Origin: Novosphingobium aureum
GTDB lineage: Bacteria; Pseudomonadota; Alphaproteobacteria; Sphingomonadales; Sphingomonadaceae
Assembly: GCF_015865035.1 (NCBI RefSeq)
Contig: NZ_JADZGI010000001.1
Coordinates: forward strand, 620,001 to 684,000
DNA length: 64,000 nt
Direction of reading: 5' to 3'
Part shown: piece by piece, positions 56,684 to 64,000 of the stretch
Position numbering within the stretch: position 1 is the first letter of the stretch
Layout: each line of letters starts with the position of its first letter
Position numbers and translations under genes: made by a program
The notes under the pieces: generated by a model
Database searches by the model: none
The model's input: only the letters and a program-made list of their open reading frames with translations
Told to the model about the DNA's origin: nothing

Positions 56684-59392
56684 ATGAGCGAGACCGACAA
56701 CAAACCGACCCTGGGCCGCAAGCCGCTTGGGCTGAAGCGTTCCGTGGAAGCCGGTGAGGTCAAGCAGACCTTCAGCCACGGCCGCACCAACAAGGTGGTG
56801 GTCGAGGTGAAGCGCCGCAAGGTGATCGGCAAGCCCGGCACCGAGGGCGCACCCGAGACCAAGGGCGCCGAAGCCGAGGCGCCCGCAAGCGCACCCGAGG
56901 CTAAAGCACCGGCTCCGGCCGCTGCGCCCGCGCCCGCGCCAGCTCCCAAGGCTGCGCCCGCACCGGTTGCCAAGAAGAAGCCCGCTCCGCTGCGCAAGGG
57001 GCCTCCCGGTGAAACCCCGCAGGAGCGTGTTGCCCGCCTCCAGCGCGAGGCCGAGGAAGACCGCCTGCGCGTCGCCGAGGAAGCCCGTCGCCGCGAGGAG
57101 CAGGAAAAGCTGCGCGCGATCGAGGAAGAGAAGGCCCGCGCCGAAGACAACCGCGCTCAGGAAGTGAAGCGCGCCGAGGAAGAGGCTGCCGCCAGGGCCG
57201 AAGCCGAAGCCGCCGAAGCTGCCGCTGCGCCCAAGGCGAAGCCGGCAGCCGAAGAGCCTGCCGCGAAGGCCGAGCCCGAGGCTGCCAAGGCCGACGAGGC
57301 CGAAGCTGCAAAGCCCGAGGCTGCTGGCGCTCCCGCGCCTGCGCCCCGTCGCTTCACTCCGGTCAAGCGTCCCGAGCCGGTCGCACGCAAGCCCGAGGCT
57401 TCTGGCGCTGGCGCTGCCGGTGGCAAGAAGCCCGATCCCGCCAAGAAGGGTGCCGCCGCGCGCAGCACCGGTGGCAAGGGCGGCGACCGTCGCCAGTCGG
57501 GCAAGCTCACCGTCAACCGTGCGCTCAACGACGACGAGGGTGCACGCGCCCGTTCGCTCGCCGCGCTCAAGCGTGCCCGCGAGAAGGAGCGTCGTGCGCA
57601 CTTCTCGGGCCACTCGCAGCCGCGTGAAAAGCAGGTCCGCGACGTGATCGTCCCCGAGGCGATCACCGTTCAGGAACTCGCCAACCGTATGGCCGAGAAG
57701 GGCGCCGACCTCGTCAAGTCGCTGTTCAACATGGGCATGATGGTCACCGTCAATCAGACGATCGACCAGGATACTGCCGAGCTGCTGGTCGAGGAATTCG
57801 GCCACAACATCGAGCGCGTCTCCGAGAGCGACATCGACATCAACCTCACCGAGGACGTCGATGCCGAGGAGAGCCTGAAGCCGCGCGCTCCGGTGGTGGC
57901 GATCATGGGTCACGTCGACCACGGCAAGACCAGCCTGCTCGACGCGCTGCGCGGTACCGACGTGGTGCGCGGCGAGGCCGGCGGCATCACGCAGCACATC
58001 GGCGCCTACCAGATCAAGACCAAGGGCGGCGACCAGCTCACCGTGCTCGATACCCCGGGCCACGCGGCCTTCACCCAGATGCGCATGCGCGGTGCCAACG
58101 TCACCGACATCGTGATCCTGGTGGTGGCTGCCGACGACGGCATCATGCCGCAGACGATCGAGGCCATCAATCACACCAAGGCCGCGGGCGTTCCGATGAT
58201 CGTCGCAATCAACAAGTGCGACAAGGAAGACGCCAACCCGCAGAAGGTGCGCGAGCGCCTGCTCGAGCACGAAGTCATCGTCGAGCAGATGTCGGGTGAC
58301 GTGCAGGACGTCGAGGTTTCGGCCAAGACCGGCAAGGGCCTTGATGAACTGATCGAGAAGATCCTGCTGCAGGCCGAGTTCATGGAGCTCAAGGCCAACC
58401 CCGACCGCGACGCCGAGGCGACCGTGATCGAGGCCAAGCTCGACAAGGGCAAGGGCCCGGTCGCTACCGTGCTGATCCGCCGTGGTACGCTCAAGCGCGG
58501 CGACATCTTCGTCGTCGGTACCGAGAGCGGTCGTGTTCGTGCAATGAACGACGACAAGGGACGCCAGGTGAAGGAAGCCGGGCCGTCGATGCCGGTCGAG
58601 GTCCTGGGCCTCAGCGGCGTGCCGATGGCTGGCGACACCCTTGCCGTGGTCGAGAGCGAACAGCGTGCCCGCGAGGTTTCCTCGTGGCGTCAGGAACAGG
58701 CCACCGCCAAGCGCACCGCTTCGGCCCCGGCCACGCTCGACACGATGTTCTCGGCACTCAAGGCCAAGCAGGACGTCATTGAATACCCGGTGGTCATCAA
58801 GGCCGACGTTCAGGGTTCGGTCGAGGCGATCAACGCAGCGCTGCACAAGCTCTCGAACGACGAGATCAAGGTGCGCATCCTGCACTCGGGCGTCGGCGCG
58901 ATCACCGAGACCGACGTCACCCTGGCTTCGGCCTCGGGTGCTCCGATCGTCGGTTTCAACGTGCGTCCCAACGCCAAGGCGCGCCAGCAGATCGAGAAGA
59001 CCAAGACGCAGATGATGTACTACGACGTCATCTACGAGCTGACCGAGGAAGTCGCCAAGCAGATGGCCGGCATCTGGGGTCCCGAGCGTATCGAGACCGT
59101 CGTGGGCCGTGCCCAGATCAAGCAGGTCTTCCCGGCCGGCAAGAAGGACAAGGCCGCAGGTCTGCTCGTCGAGGAAGGCGTCATCCGCAAGGGTCTGCAC
59201 GCCCGCCTCACCCGCAACGACGTCATCGTTTCGGCAACCACCATCGCTTCGCTGCGTCGCTTCAAGGACGACGTGGACGAGGTGCGCACCGGTCTCGAGT
59301 GCGGTGTGGTCCTTGCCGACACCAACGACATCCGTGCGGGCGACCAGCTCGAAGTCTTCGAGGTCAGCCACCGCGAGCGTACGCTGGGCTGA
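56684..59392 (+). CDS. infB: Translation initiation factor IF-2
   Basis: A 902-residue protein. The N-terminal 300 residues are Ala/Pro/Glu/Lys-rich. The GTPase core has G1 GHVDHGKTS (about 408-416), G2 GGITQHIGAY, G3 DTPGHAAF and G4 NKCDK, followed by the fMet-tRNA-binding C2 domain. It positions initiator tRNA on the 30S subunit. ATG 56684 is chosen; TTG 56657 is an alternative. Followed by a terminator. Confidence 0.97.
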   Translation: MSETDNKPTLGRKPLGLKRSVEAGEVKQTFSHGRTNKVVVEVKRRKVIGKPGTEGAPETKGAEAEAPASAPEAKAPAPAAAPAPAPAPKAAPAPVAKKKPAPLRKGPPGETPQERVARLQREAEEDRLRVAEEARRREEQEKLRAIEEEKARAEDNRAQEVKRAEEEAAARAEAEAAEAAAAPKAKPAAEEPAAKAEPEAAKADEAEAAKPEAAGAPAPAPRRFTPVKRPEPVARKPEASGAGAAGGKKPDPAKKGAAARSTGGKGGDRRQSGKLTVNRALNDDEGARARSLAALKRAREKERRAHFSGHSQPREKQVRDVIVPEAITVQELANRMAEKGADLVKSLFNMGMMVTVNQTIDQDTAELLVEEFGHNIERVSESDIDINLTEDVDAEESLKPRAPVVAIMGHVDHGKTSLLDALRGTDVVRGEAGGITQHIGAYQIKTKGGDQLTVLDTPGHAAFTQMRMRGANVTDIVILVVAADDGIMPQTIEAINHTKAAGVPMIVAINKCDKEDANPQKVRERLLEHEVIVEQMSGDVQDVEVSAKTGKGLDELIEKILLQAEFMELKANPDRDAEATVIEAKLDKGKGPVATVLIRRGTLKRGDIFVVGTESGRVRAMNDDKGRQVKEAGPSMPVEVLGLSGVPMAGDTLAVVESEQRAREVSSWRQEQATAKRTASAPATLDTMFSALKAKQDVIEYPVVIKADVQGSVEAINAALHKLSNDEIKVRILHSGVGAITETDVTLASASGAPIVGFNVRPNAKARQQIEKTKTQMMYYDVIYELTEEVAKQMAGIWGPERIETVVGRAQIKQVFPAGKKDKAAGLLVEEGVIRKGLHARLTRNDVIVSATTIASLRRFKDDVDEVRTGLECGVVLADTNDIRAGDQLEVFEVSHRERTLG

Positions 59393-59444
59393 TGTCCTGA
59401 GAGGGCGGTCCGGCGCGTACGGACCGGCCCTCGCGAACAGTAAA

Positions 59445-59479
59445 GAGGGGCAGGCATCTTCGCGATGCCTGCCCCTTTT
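59445..59479 (+). terminator. Terminator of the rimP-infB operon
   Basis: AGGGGCAGGCATC (59446-59458) pairs with GATGCCTGCCCCT, then TTTC, across the 5-nt loop TTCGC. It lies 53 nt after the infB stop. Confidence 0.9.
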
Positions 59480-59569
59480 CGCATTTGCTGCTATCGCGCA
59501 TGACTGCGCCTTTCTCACGGTTCGCGTTGCGGGCCGATCCTCTTCCGTTCTTGCCGGAGTACCGCCACG

Positions 59570-60103
59570 ATGCCCCGCTACTGCGCCTTCTTCTCCTCGC
59601 TCAACGTGGGCGGCAATCGCCTGACCATGGAGGAACTGCGCTATGCCCTGAGGCGCGAGGAGATCGACAACGTCGAGACCGTGATCGCGAGCGGCAACGT
59701 GCTGTTCGATTACGACGAGCGCCCGACCGAGGGCCTGGAGGAACTCTTCGCCTTCATCATGGCCGAGCGTTTCGACATCGACAGTTTCGTCGCGATCCGC
59801 AGCAAGGACGAGGTGCGCGCCGCGCTCGAGCAGAACCCCTTCGTGGGCTTTGGCGAGGATGCGCAGGTGCACACCCATTTCCTCGCCAGCCAGCCCTCGC
59901 AGCAAACCTTCGACGCCTTCATGGCAGCCTATCAGGGGCGCGGGCCCGAAAAGTTGGCGCTGGGCGAGCGCTGTCTCTTCGTCGACTATGTCGAAGGCGT
60001 CGGGCGCAGCCGGCTGACCCCGCTGTTCATCGAGCGGCGCCTCGGTTGCCGCACGACCGCGCGCAATGCCCGTTCGCTCGGGCGCATTCTCGCCAAAATG
60101 TGA
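59570..60103 (+). CDS. DUF1697 protein
   Basis: 177 residues with the DUF1697 pattern: FFSSLNVGGNRLTMEELRYA, TVIASGNVLFDYD, and a C-terminal SRLTPLFIERRLGCRTTARN. Cytoplasmic, function unknown. Single gene between terminators. Confidence 0.9.
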   Translation: MPRYCAFFSSLNVGGNRLTMEELRYALRREEIDNVETVIASGNVLFDYDERPTEGLEELFAFIMAERFDIDSFVAIRSKDEVRAALEQNPFVGFGEDAQVHTHFLASQPSQQTFDAFMAAYQGRGPEKLALGERCLFVDYVEGVGRSRLTPLFIERRLGCRTTARNARSLGRILAKM

Positions 60104-60122
60104 TCGAGAGGCCCGAGCGCCC

Positions 60123-60162
60123 AAGCAAAAGGGCGGTGCGCTCCGCCAAGCACACCGCCCTT
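60123..60162 (-). terminator. Terminator of the RcnB-like gene
   Basis: AAGGGCGGTG (60129-60138) pairs with CACCGCCCTT (60153-60162). On the minus strand the stem is followed by TT-G-C from the run CTTTTGC. It lies 50 nt after the stop of the minus-strand gene and can also serve the DUF1697 gene. Confidence 0.7.
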
Positions 60163-60211
60163 GCTGTGGACGATCCTGTCACCCGGGATGTCGCGCCGGG
60201 TGCGGTCGATG

Positions 60212-60568
60212 TCAGCGGAACATGCCCGAGGTGATCGAGGCGACGATGCCGCTGGTGATGCCGATGAGCAGCAGGTCATCGCCCGAACGCACGTAGCGAT
60301 AACCGCGCGGCGGCGCCTTGACGTTCTTGTACTTGCGATAGTCGACCACGGCGTAGTTGCGCGCACGGTTCTTGTCGAACTTCTCGCCCTTGCGGAAGGT
60401 CTTGTAGCTGGCCTGCTTCTTCGAGGCCTTGTTGTCGTGCTTCTGGGCCTGGCCATGCTGGGCATTGTGGGAGGGAGCGGCGGCCATCGCGCTGGTGGTG
60501 AGGCCGGTGCCGGCAAGGCCTGGAAGGACCAGCGCAGCGGCGAGAAGGGTGGCGGAAAAACGCTTCAT
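60212..60568 (-). CDS. RcnB-family periplasmic protein
   Basis: 118 residues: signal peptide (about 1-29, ending AMA), a basic Lys/His/Gln-rich linker, then the RcnB fold signature YKNVKAPPRGYRYVRSGDDL with a hydrophobic tail. RcnB of E. coli tunes nickel/cobalt export, but most alphaproteobacterial members are uncharacterised. Divergent from rbfA. Confidence 0.82.
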   Translation of the reverse strand: MKRFSATLLAAALVLPGLAGTGLTTSAMAAAPSHNAQHGQAQKHDNKASKKQASYKTFRKGEKFDKNRARNYAVVDYRKYKNVKAPPRGYRYVRSGDDLLLIGITSGIVASITSGMFR

Positions 60569-60675
60569 CTATAGGCTCCTGTCTAAAGGTTACCCCCTTA
60601 TAACGGGCAGCCTGGCGCGGCGTGGCGTAATCAATTGTTGCAAATTGTCGTGACAGGCCCACATGGAGCGCAATC

Positions 60676-61095
60676 ATGGCACGCCAGCAAATCACACCCG
60701 AACAGCACTCCGTCCGCCTGCTCAAGGTGGGCGAGCAGGTGCGTCACGTCCTCTCCGAGATCCTCACCCGCCAGCAGGTCCACGATGCGACGCTCAGCGG
60801 GCACACGGTCTCGGTCACCGAAGTGCGCATGTCGCCCGACCTGCGCCTCGCGACCGTCTATGTGAAACCGCTGCTCGGCGTCGACGAAGAGGTCGTGCTC
60901 AAGGCCCTGCGGACCAACACCGCCTATTTCCAGAAGGAAGTGGCCCAGCGGCTCAAGCTGCGCAATGCGGCGAAGATCCGCTTCCGCGCCGACGAGACCT
61001 TCGACGAGGCGAGCCGCATCGACAAGCTGCTCTCCGATCCGCGCGTCGTGCGCGATCTCGACGAGGACGAGGCGGGCGAAGCCGGGGAGGGCTGA
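60676..61095 (+). CDS. rbfA: Ribosome-binding factor A
   Basis: 139 residues with RbfA motifs: LLKVGEQVRHVLSEIL, VSVTEVRMSPDLRLATVYVK and LRNAAKIRFRADETFDEASR. It helps the last steps of 30S maturation. An acidic tail (DEDEAGEAGEG) ends the protein. Confidence 0.96.
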   Translation: MARQQITPEQHSVRLLKVGEQVRHVLSEILTRQQVHDATLSGHTVSVTEVRMSPDLRLATVYVKPLLGVDEEVVLKALRTNTAYFQKEVAQRLKLRNAAKIRFRADETFDEASRIDKLLSDPRVVRDLDEDEAGEAGEG

Positions 61096-61149
61096 GGTTA
61101 GCGCAGGCGTACTTGCCGGGACGCGCGACCGGCCCTCGGACCCCGTTCG

Positions 61150-63075
61150 TCAATCCGTGGTGAACACCAGCCGCGCCATGTCCCAGCGGCCCGCTGCAGC
61201 ATGTGCTGGCGCGATCAGGAAGCGCAGGCGTCCTTCCTCGGGCCAGCCCCATTCCATCAGGTCGTCGTAGGCCAGTTCGAGCAGGGCGATCTCGTCCTGC
61301 CCGCGACCGGGCACGGGCATGAACATCGCGTGCAGCGCTTCGGGCGGCTGTCGATATTCGCCGTTCAGGCGCGCCAGCGTCTCGGGCGGGATCGCGGCGA
61401 CGGCCTCGCTAGGCCCGGAGATCATCGCGCGTAGCGAGATCGTCGCCAGTTCGCCCAGTGCGCCGGGTGCATGGTGGCGGATCAGCTCGCCGAAGCGTTC
61501 GTGCACCTCGGGCAGGAAGTCGCGCAGCACGTCGAGTTCCTCGCTCGTCAGCGCGGTCCACGGGTCGCGACCTTGCGCGAAACCCTCGAGCGCGCCGATC
61601 ATCTCGGGGAGGGCGGCGCGTTGCTGCTCGAGCTGGACCAGTTCGGCTTCCTGCGCCTCGAAGTCCTCGCGCATGTCCTCGCGCTCGTCGGCGTCGATGC
61701 CCGGGTCCTGCTCGATTTCGGCGAGCATCGCGCGGGCCTGTTCGAGCACGGCGCGGCGTTCGGCGAGCGGCTCGCCGGAATGGTCGAGTGCTTCCTCGAG
61801 ACGGGCAACGAGGTGGAGGACCCCGTGCCACCACAAGGCCTCGACGCTCTCTCCGACACCGACCGCGAAGAAGGTGTGGTCGCGGCCCGCGACGGGCTGC
61901 GCCATGCGCGCCTCGACCAGCGAGGCGACCTCGCCCGATGCGCGCTCTGCTTCGGTCACCGGCGCGGGGTGGAGCGAGACCGGCCAGAAGGGGAAGAACC
62001 AGCGGCTGAGCCGCGAAGGGACCGCCGGGAGCGGTTCGCCGCCCTCGTCGAATGCGGGCGCGAGGTCCTGGGGCGGTTCGGCGAAGTCGTGGCCCTCGCC
62101 CTCGACGTGAACGACCGCGCCTTCGCCAAGGAAGAAGGCGAGCGATCCGTCTTGCGCGATGGCAGTGCCGGGGCAGGCCGCAGCAAGCGCGGCGAGGTCG
62201 ATCTGCGCGGCAAACGGCATCGGGTGGCCCGAGGCCCCGCGCGGCCATGCCTTGCCACCAAGGCGCGGGAGCCCGCCGAACCAGGACGTATCGGCGAACC
62301 AGTCGCGCGCGGCTTCGCGCTCCTTGCGCACCAGCACGACCACGGGCGGGTTGCCGAGGTCGGGGGCGGGCGGAAAGTCGGGCAGCTCGGGCTGTTCCTC
62401 GACCGGCGCTTGCGAGGGCGCCGGAGCAGAAACCTCGACAGGCGGCACCACATCGGCCTTTGGCGCGGCCTTCGATTTAGGGACGAAGGCCGCCGAGCCG
62501 CGATTGGCCGGATCGGCGAGGTGGCCCGAGAGATCGTAGGCGCTCTCGTCGTCGTCGCCATCGTCCACCGCGATGCGCGGGACGGGCGTTGGGTCGATTT
62601 CGGCTTCGGGTTCCGGCTCGGGCTGCTGCACGGGGGCAGGCGCTGGCGCAGGCGTCGGTCGGGGAGCTGCGACAGGTTTAGGAGCGGGCGCTGGTGCCGG
62701 GCGGATTTCCTCGCGTGGGCGGGCAACGGGCTCTTCGAGCGCGACTTCATCGTCCGCCGGGCTCGGCGTAAACGGGGTGAAGCGGGCGCCCTCCGCCTCG
62801 TCGCCATAGCTCTCTGCGTAACCGCCGTTGCTCCCGGAGTTCGAGAGCGCGATCCCCGCGATCATGGCGAGCACGACGCCCGTGCCCAGCGCGATCAGCG
62901 CGCCGACGCTGCGCCCGACGCCGGACTCGATGGCATCGACCATGCCGTCGAGCGACATCAGCAATCCGTTGATGCCATCGCTCGAGGTGGGCGAGGCGAG
63001 CGGGGCCATGGCGATGTAGATCGCGACCAGCAACGCCACGACGAGGATGGCGAAGGTGACGATCAGTTTCTTCAT
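61150..63075 (-). CDS. Membrane-anchored DUF1963 protein
   Basis: 641 residues from ATG 63075 (GGAGA upstream). Membrane helices are at about 4-26 and 58-80. A Pro/Ala/Glu linker (about 105-250) is followed by a DUF1963 (YwqG-like) domain (SWFGGLPRLGGKAWPRGASG, PMPFAAQIDLAALA, GSLAFFLG). A helical region (ERRAVLEQARAMLAEIEQD) and a second DUF1963-like part near the C-terminus (ALHAMFMPVPGRGQDEIALL) complete it. Function unknown. The periplasmic versus cytoplasmic side of the domain cannot be fixed from sequence. Confidence 0.8.
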   Translation of the reverse strand: MKKLIVTFAILVVALLVAIYIAMAPLASPTSSDGINGLLMSLDGMVDAIESGVGRSVGALIALGTGVVLAMIAGIALSNSGSNGGYAESYGDEAEGARFTPFTPSPADDEVALEEPVARPREEIRPAPAPAPKPVAAPRPTPAPAPAPVQQPEPEPEAEIDPTPVPRIAVDDGDDDESAYDLSGHLADPANRGSAAFVPKSKAAPKADVVPPVEVSAPAPSQAPVEEQPELPDFPPAPDLGNPPVVVLVRKEREAARDWFADTSWFGGLPRLGGKAWPRGASGHPMPFAAQIDLAALAAACPGTAIAQDGSLAFFLGEGAVVHVEGEGHDFAEPPQDLAPAFDEGGEPLPAVPSRLSRWFFPFWPVSLHPAPVTEAERASGEVASLVEARMAQPVAGRDHTFFAVGVGESVEALWWHGVLHLVARLEEALDHSGEPLAERRAVLEQARAMLAEIEQDPGIDADEREDMREDFEAQEAELVQLEQQRAALPEMIGALEGFAQGRDPWTALTSEELDVLRDFLPEVHERFGELIRHHAPGALGELATISLRAMISGPSEAVAAIPPETLARLNGEYRQPPEALHAMFMPVPGRGQDEIALLELAYDDLMEWGWPEEGRLRFLIAPAHAAAGRWDMARLVFTTD

Positions 63076-63222
63076 GGCACTCTCCAAGCATGCGGGAGCG
63101 GGCCTCTCGGCCGCGCAGCACTCTGGTCCCTGCGGGGCGAATTAGTACCATGCATCTCTCGCCGGGGAGAACGCGGGGCAAGTGCGTGCGCCGGTGCGCA
63201 AGCGGTGTTATCCCCAGTCGCG

Positions 63223-63828
63223 ATGGCGAAGCTCTACTTTTACTATGCCAGCATGAACGCCGGGAAGTCGGCGACGCTGCTGCAGGCGAACTTCAATTAC
63301 AACGAACGCGGCATGCGCACGATGCTGTGGACCGCCGCGCTCGACGACCGCGCGAGTGCCTCGGGCCATGCCGGCGCACACGAGGAGCGCGCGATCGAGA
63401 GCCGCATCGGCCTTCACGCGGGTGCGCACCGCTTCGATGTCGATACCGACCTGCTCGGCGCAGTGCGCGCAGCCCATGCCACCGAACCGCTCGCCTGCGT
63501 GCTTATCGACGAGGCGCAGTTCCTCGGGAGCGAGCAGGTCTGGCAATGCGCCGACATCGCCGACAAGCTGGGCATCCCGGTGCTGTGCTTTGGCCTGCGC
63601 ACCGATTTCAAGGGGGCGCTGTTCCCCGGTTCGGCGGTGCTGCTGGGCATCGCCGACAGTCTCGTCGAGCTGAAGTCGGTGTGCCACTGCGGGCGCAAGG
63701 CCTCGATGAACCTGCGCGTCGACAACAAGGGCGCGGCGGTTAGCGAGGGCGCCCAGACCGAGATCGGTGGCAACGAGCGCTATGTCGCGCTGTGCCGCCG
63801 CCATTTCAGCGAAGCGCTGGGGCGCTGA
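63223..63828 (+). CDS. tdk: Thymidine kinase
   Basis: A 201-residue TK1-type kinase: P-loop MNAGKSATLLQ, catalytic LIDEAQFL, lid FGLRTDFKGALFPGS and zinc-site cysteines CHCGRKA. It salvages thymidine to dTMP. ATG 63223 gives the normal N-terminus. Divergent from the DUF1963 gene. Confidence 0.97.
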   Translation: MAKLYFYYASMNAGKSATLLQANFNYNERGMRTMLWTAALDDRASASGHAGAHEERAIESRIGLHAGAHRFDVDTDLLGAVRAAHATEPLACVLIDEAQFLGSEQVWQCADIADKLGIPVLCFGLRTDFKGALFPGSAVLLGIADSLVELKSVCHCGRKASMNLRVDNKGAAVSEGAQTEIGGNERYVALCRRHFSEALGR

Positions 63829-63835
63829 TGGACCG

Positions 63836-64000
63836 ATGATCGAAGCCCTCTACGTTGGGATATTGGTGGTGGCTCTTGTGGCATGGCTTGTCCAAGGGAG
63901 GTTTGCACCGTCGAGGCGCCTTGTCGTCGGTGTCTTTTGTGGAGGAGCAGGGCTCGGGTTGGTCGTGATCGGTGCCAGCTGCGGTCTGTTCGACAGCCTG
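63836..64000 (+). CDS. Start of a small hydrophobic membrane protein, partial
   Basis: 55 codons from ATG 63836 to the window end: a helix at 4-19 (ALYVGILVVALVAWLV), a basic turn RFAPSRR, then a second hydrophobic segment. It starts 8 nt after tdk. No ribosome binding site is clear and no family was recognised. Confidence 0.45.
   Translation, partial: MIEALYVGILVVALVAWLVQGRFAPSRRLVVGVFCGGAGLGLVVIGASCGLFDSL

Noticed and set aside
56850..57500. Ala/Pro/Glu-rich repeats in infB as tandem repeats of interest
   Set aside because: Low-complexity N-terminal regions are normal in alphaproteobacterial IF-2.
56159..60124. 1321-residue open frame on the minus strand across infB
   Set aside because: It is the antisense shadow of ylxR and infB in GC-rich DNA. 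Its product is low-complexity His/Asp/Arg/Leu-rich, and infB on the other strand has all its GTPase motifs.
61471..63222. Long plus-strand extension upstream of tdk
   Set aside because: The frame is open because it is antisense to the DUF1963 gene. Thymidine kinase similarity begins exactly at ATG 63223.

Overview
The window is a GC-rich piece of an alphaproteobacterial chromosome, most likely a sphingomonad (Novosphingobium/Erythrobacter-type). The sequence evidence is a FlaF-type flagellar regulator, the DUF1476 zeta-subunit type inhibitor of F1Fo ATP synthase, a carotenoid beta-ring hydroxylase, a pspF/pspA-C locus, and the order rimP-nusA-ylxR-infB ... rbfA. Placement below the order level is inference. 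I saw no tRNA, rRNA, CRISPR array or complete insertion sequence.

Region 1 (1-27240) is a flagellar island. It holds the end of fliI, fliJ, a lytic transglycosylase, an alternative sigma factor, flaF, motA-motB and a FliL-like gene, fliN-fliO-fliP on the minus strand, and flgC-fliE-fliQ-fliR-flhB-flgI, flgJ (rod-binding part only) and a flgN-like gene on the plus strand. Then come a tandem-HTH regulator, a minus-strand pair of a large beta-propeller protein and flgB, and fliG-fliH / fliF-fliN-(FlbD-like)-flhA / fliK-flgD. This covers much of the export gate, motor switch, stator and rod. fliM, flagellin, hook, cap and hook-junction genes are not in the window. A CCTATA box recurs upstream of motA, fliN, flgC, fliG and fliF, and a GGCAA-N3-TTGCC palindrome occurs at flgC/fliN and fliF. 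Candidate regulators in the island are the sigma factor, the FlbD-like protein without an AAA+ domain, and the tandem-HTH protein.

Region 2 (27690-37020) is carbon metabolism: glpD-glpR-fructosamine kinase on the minus strand, divergent from glpF-glpK on the plus strand, with GlpR-like operator repeats between them. A LacI-family regulator, a FucP-type sugar transporter and a Nudix hydrolase follow. Region 3 (37400-46420) is housekeeping: zeta inhibitor-bolA-grxD, leuC-(small membrane protein)-leuD, a small secreted protein, crtZ, a miniature inverted-repeat element, a formate/nitrite-type channel, a DUF454 protein, sufE and glutamine-dependent nadE.

Region 4 (46530-51071) is an envelope-stress locus. 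pspF is divergent from a small membrane gene, pspA, pspC and five consecutive PspB-like membrane/coiled-coil genes, behind a strong sigma-54 promoter match. Region 5 (51300-64000) has a membrane-anchored LuxR-type protein, two small hypothetical genes, a RadC-like gene, the rimP-nusA-ylxR-infB translation operon, a DUF1697 gene, an RcnB-like secreted protein, rbfA, a membrane-anchored DUF1963 protein, tdk and the start of one more membrane protein.
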